From Oscheius dolichura (taxonomy: Eukaryota; Nematoda; Chromadorea; Rhabditida; Rhabditidae), in assembly GCA_932521035.1 (NCBI GenBank), contig OW051496.1, positions 1-64,000 on the forward strand: 64,000 nucleotides of DNA, read 5' to 3'. Each line of letters opens with the position of its first letter. Within the stretch, counting starts at the first letter, position 1. Below the pieces are notes generated by a model. It searched no databases and was not told the origin of the DNA. It was given only the letters and a program-made list of their open reading frames with translations. The position numbers were made by a program, and so were the translations under genes. Shown piece after piece: positions 63,774 through 64,000 of the stretch.

Positions 63774-64000
63774 TTGGGCTATAAAACGCTATTCGGTCAG
63801 CGAACCCTATTCTATCTTGGATTATTCGTACTCTACTCGTCGAGCTCTACAAGAAGAGTGGTCGAACGTTCTCCAATCATTAGGCTTTTATTCCGTACTG
63901 GCCTGTTCGAATTTCCCAAGAGATTTGTATTGGCTTAAACCCTGGTCTATGATCTAGGAGCCATAACGTGGCTCAGAAGCGTCCCCCTGTGACGGGAGCT
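63774..64000 (+). repeat. Partial L unit (head) at the right edge
   Basis: Unit positions 1-227 of a subfamily B long monomer with t at position 40 (tctatcttgg). It ends inside the L-specific segment after gggagct. The array continues beyond the window. Confidence 0.95.

Larger units (their letters stand above)
1..64000 (+). repeat. Satellite DNA array of 343-bp (L) and 191-bp (S) monomers, filling the window
   Basis: The window is a continuous head-to-tail array with all units in the same orientation. Phased on ttgggctataaa (unit position 1), successive anchors are spaced 343 or 191 bp. I count 143 L and 76 S complete units from 204 to 63773. Their summed lengths match the span once the 20 observed single-base indels (net +5) are included. 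L and S share positions 1-164 and the last 15 bases; they differ only in what joins these parts. One GAGCTC site (positions 69-74) and one 8-bp palindrome GAACGTTC (91-98) recur in each unit. No unique sequence interrupts the array. Such organisation is typical of eukaryotic constitutive heterochromatin; species and chromosomal position cannot be read from the sequence. I do not recognise the family. Confidence 0.97.
56489..64000 (+). repeat. Right-hand mixed L/S domain
   Basis: S units return, mostly in pairs (56489/56680, 57214/57405, 58968/59159, 60722/60913, 61447/61638, 63392/63583) with a single at 62515. The pairs with t40 on both S units occur only here. Private changes include gtgttgggtt near 56835, g to c in ttgcatt at about 56917, t at 59903, c at 62522, a at 62609, t at 62906 and a at position 40 of the unit at 63583 (63622). 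Confidence 0.9.

Noticed and set aside
1..64000. CRISPR array
   Set aside because: Repeats are 191/343 bp and contiguous, with no short repeat-spacer alternation and no unique spacers.
1..64000. CENP-B box
   Set aside because: No stretch matches the nTTCGnnnnAnnCGGGn core; ttcgtactctactcg and similar fail at the second half.
1..64000. rDNA spacer or telomeric repeat array
   Set aside because: No rRNA-like sequence and no short telomere-type motif runs; aaccct occurs once per L unit but is not repeated in tandem.

Overview
The whole window is one head-to-tail satellite DNA array. I find no protein gene, RNA gene, mobile element or unique DNA in it. The sequence is built from two related monomers on one strand: a long unit L of 343 bp and a short unit S of 191 bp. 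They share 179 bp; L carries 164 bp of its own and S carries 12 bp of its own at the same place. Using the invariant ttgggctataaa as unit position 1, I phased the window from 204 to 63773 as 143 L and 76 S complete units. It is flanked by a partial L tail (1-203) and a partial L head (63774-64000). The unit lengths add up exactly once 20 single-base indels (net +5) are counted. This arrangement points to nuclear heterochromatin (centromeric, pericentromeric, subtelomeric or knob-like) of a eukaryote. I do not recognise the family and cannot name the species. G+C of L is about 45% and CpG is at about its expected frequency, so the repeat does not look eroded by methylation.

Layout. (1) 1 to about 6.06 kb: subfamily A, with three unit types and a duplicated 1.22 kb higher-order block. 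(2) A sharp switch inside the unit at 5962-6304 leads into subfamily B, which fills the rest. (3) 6.1-30.4 kb: B with many S units in nested higher-order repeats, including a 5,644 bp super-period present twice (16911-28198). (4) 30374-33581: the same repeats with 18 single-base indels crowded into about 3 kb, which looks like poorly polished assembly. (5) 33.6-36.7 kb: transition with an 877 bp tandem duplication. (6) 36708-50770: forty-one consecutive L units without one length change. (7) 50.8-56.5 kb: mostly L, part of a 5,184 bp tandem duplication. (8) 56.5-64 kb: mixed L/S again, with a 1,754 bp higher-order repeat.

The segment found only in L is the most interesting piece. It has two hairpins and an A-box-like plus B-box-like pair in tRNA-gene order, with a run of T between them. 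It may be a relic of a tRNA-like or SINE-like insertion, but this is inference. Open frames of 60-130 codons come from two stop-free frames of the S unit. They start at TTG, use shifting frames (191 is not a multiple of 3) and show no sign of being genes.
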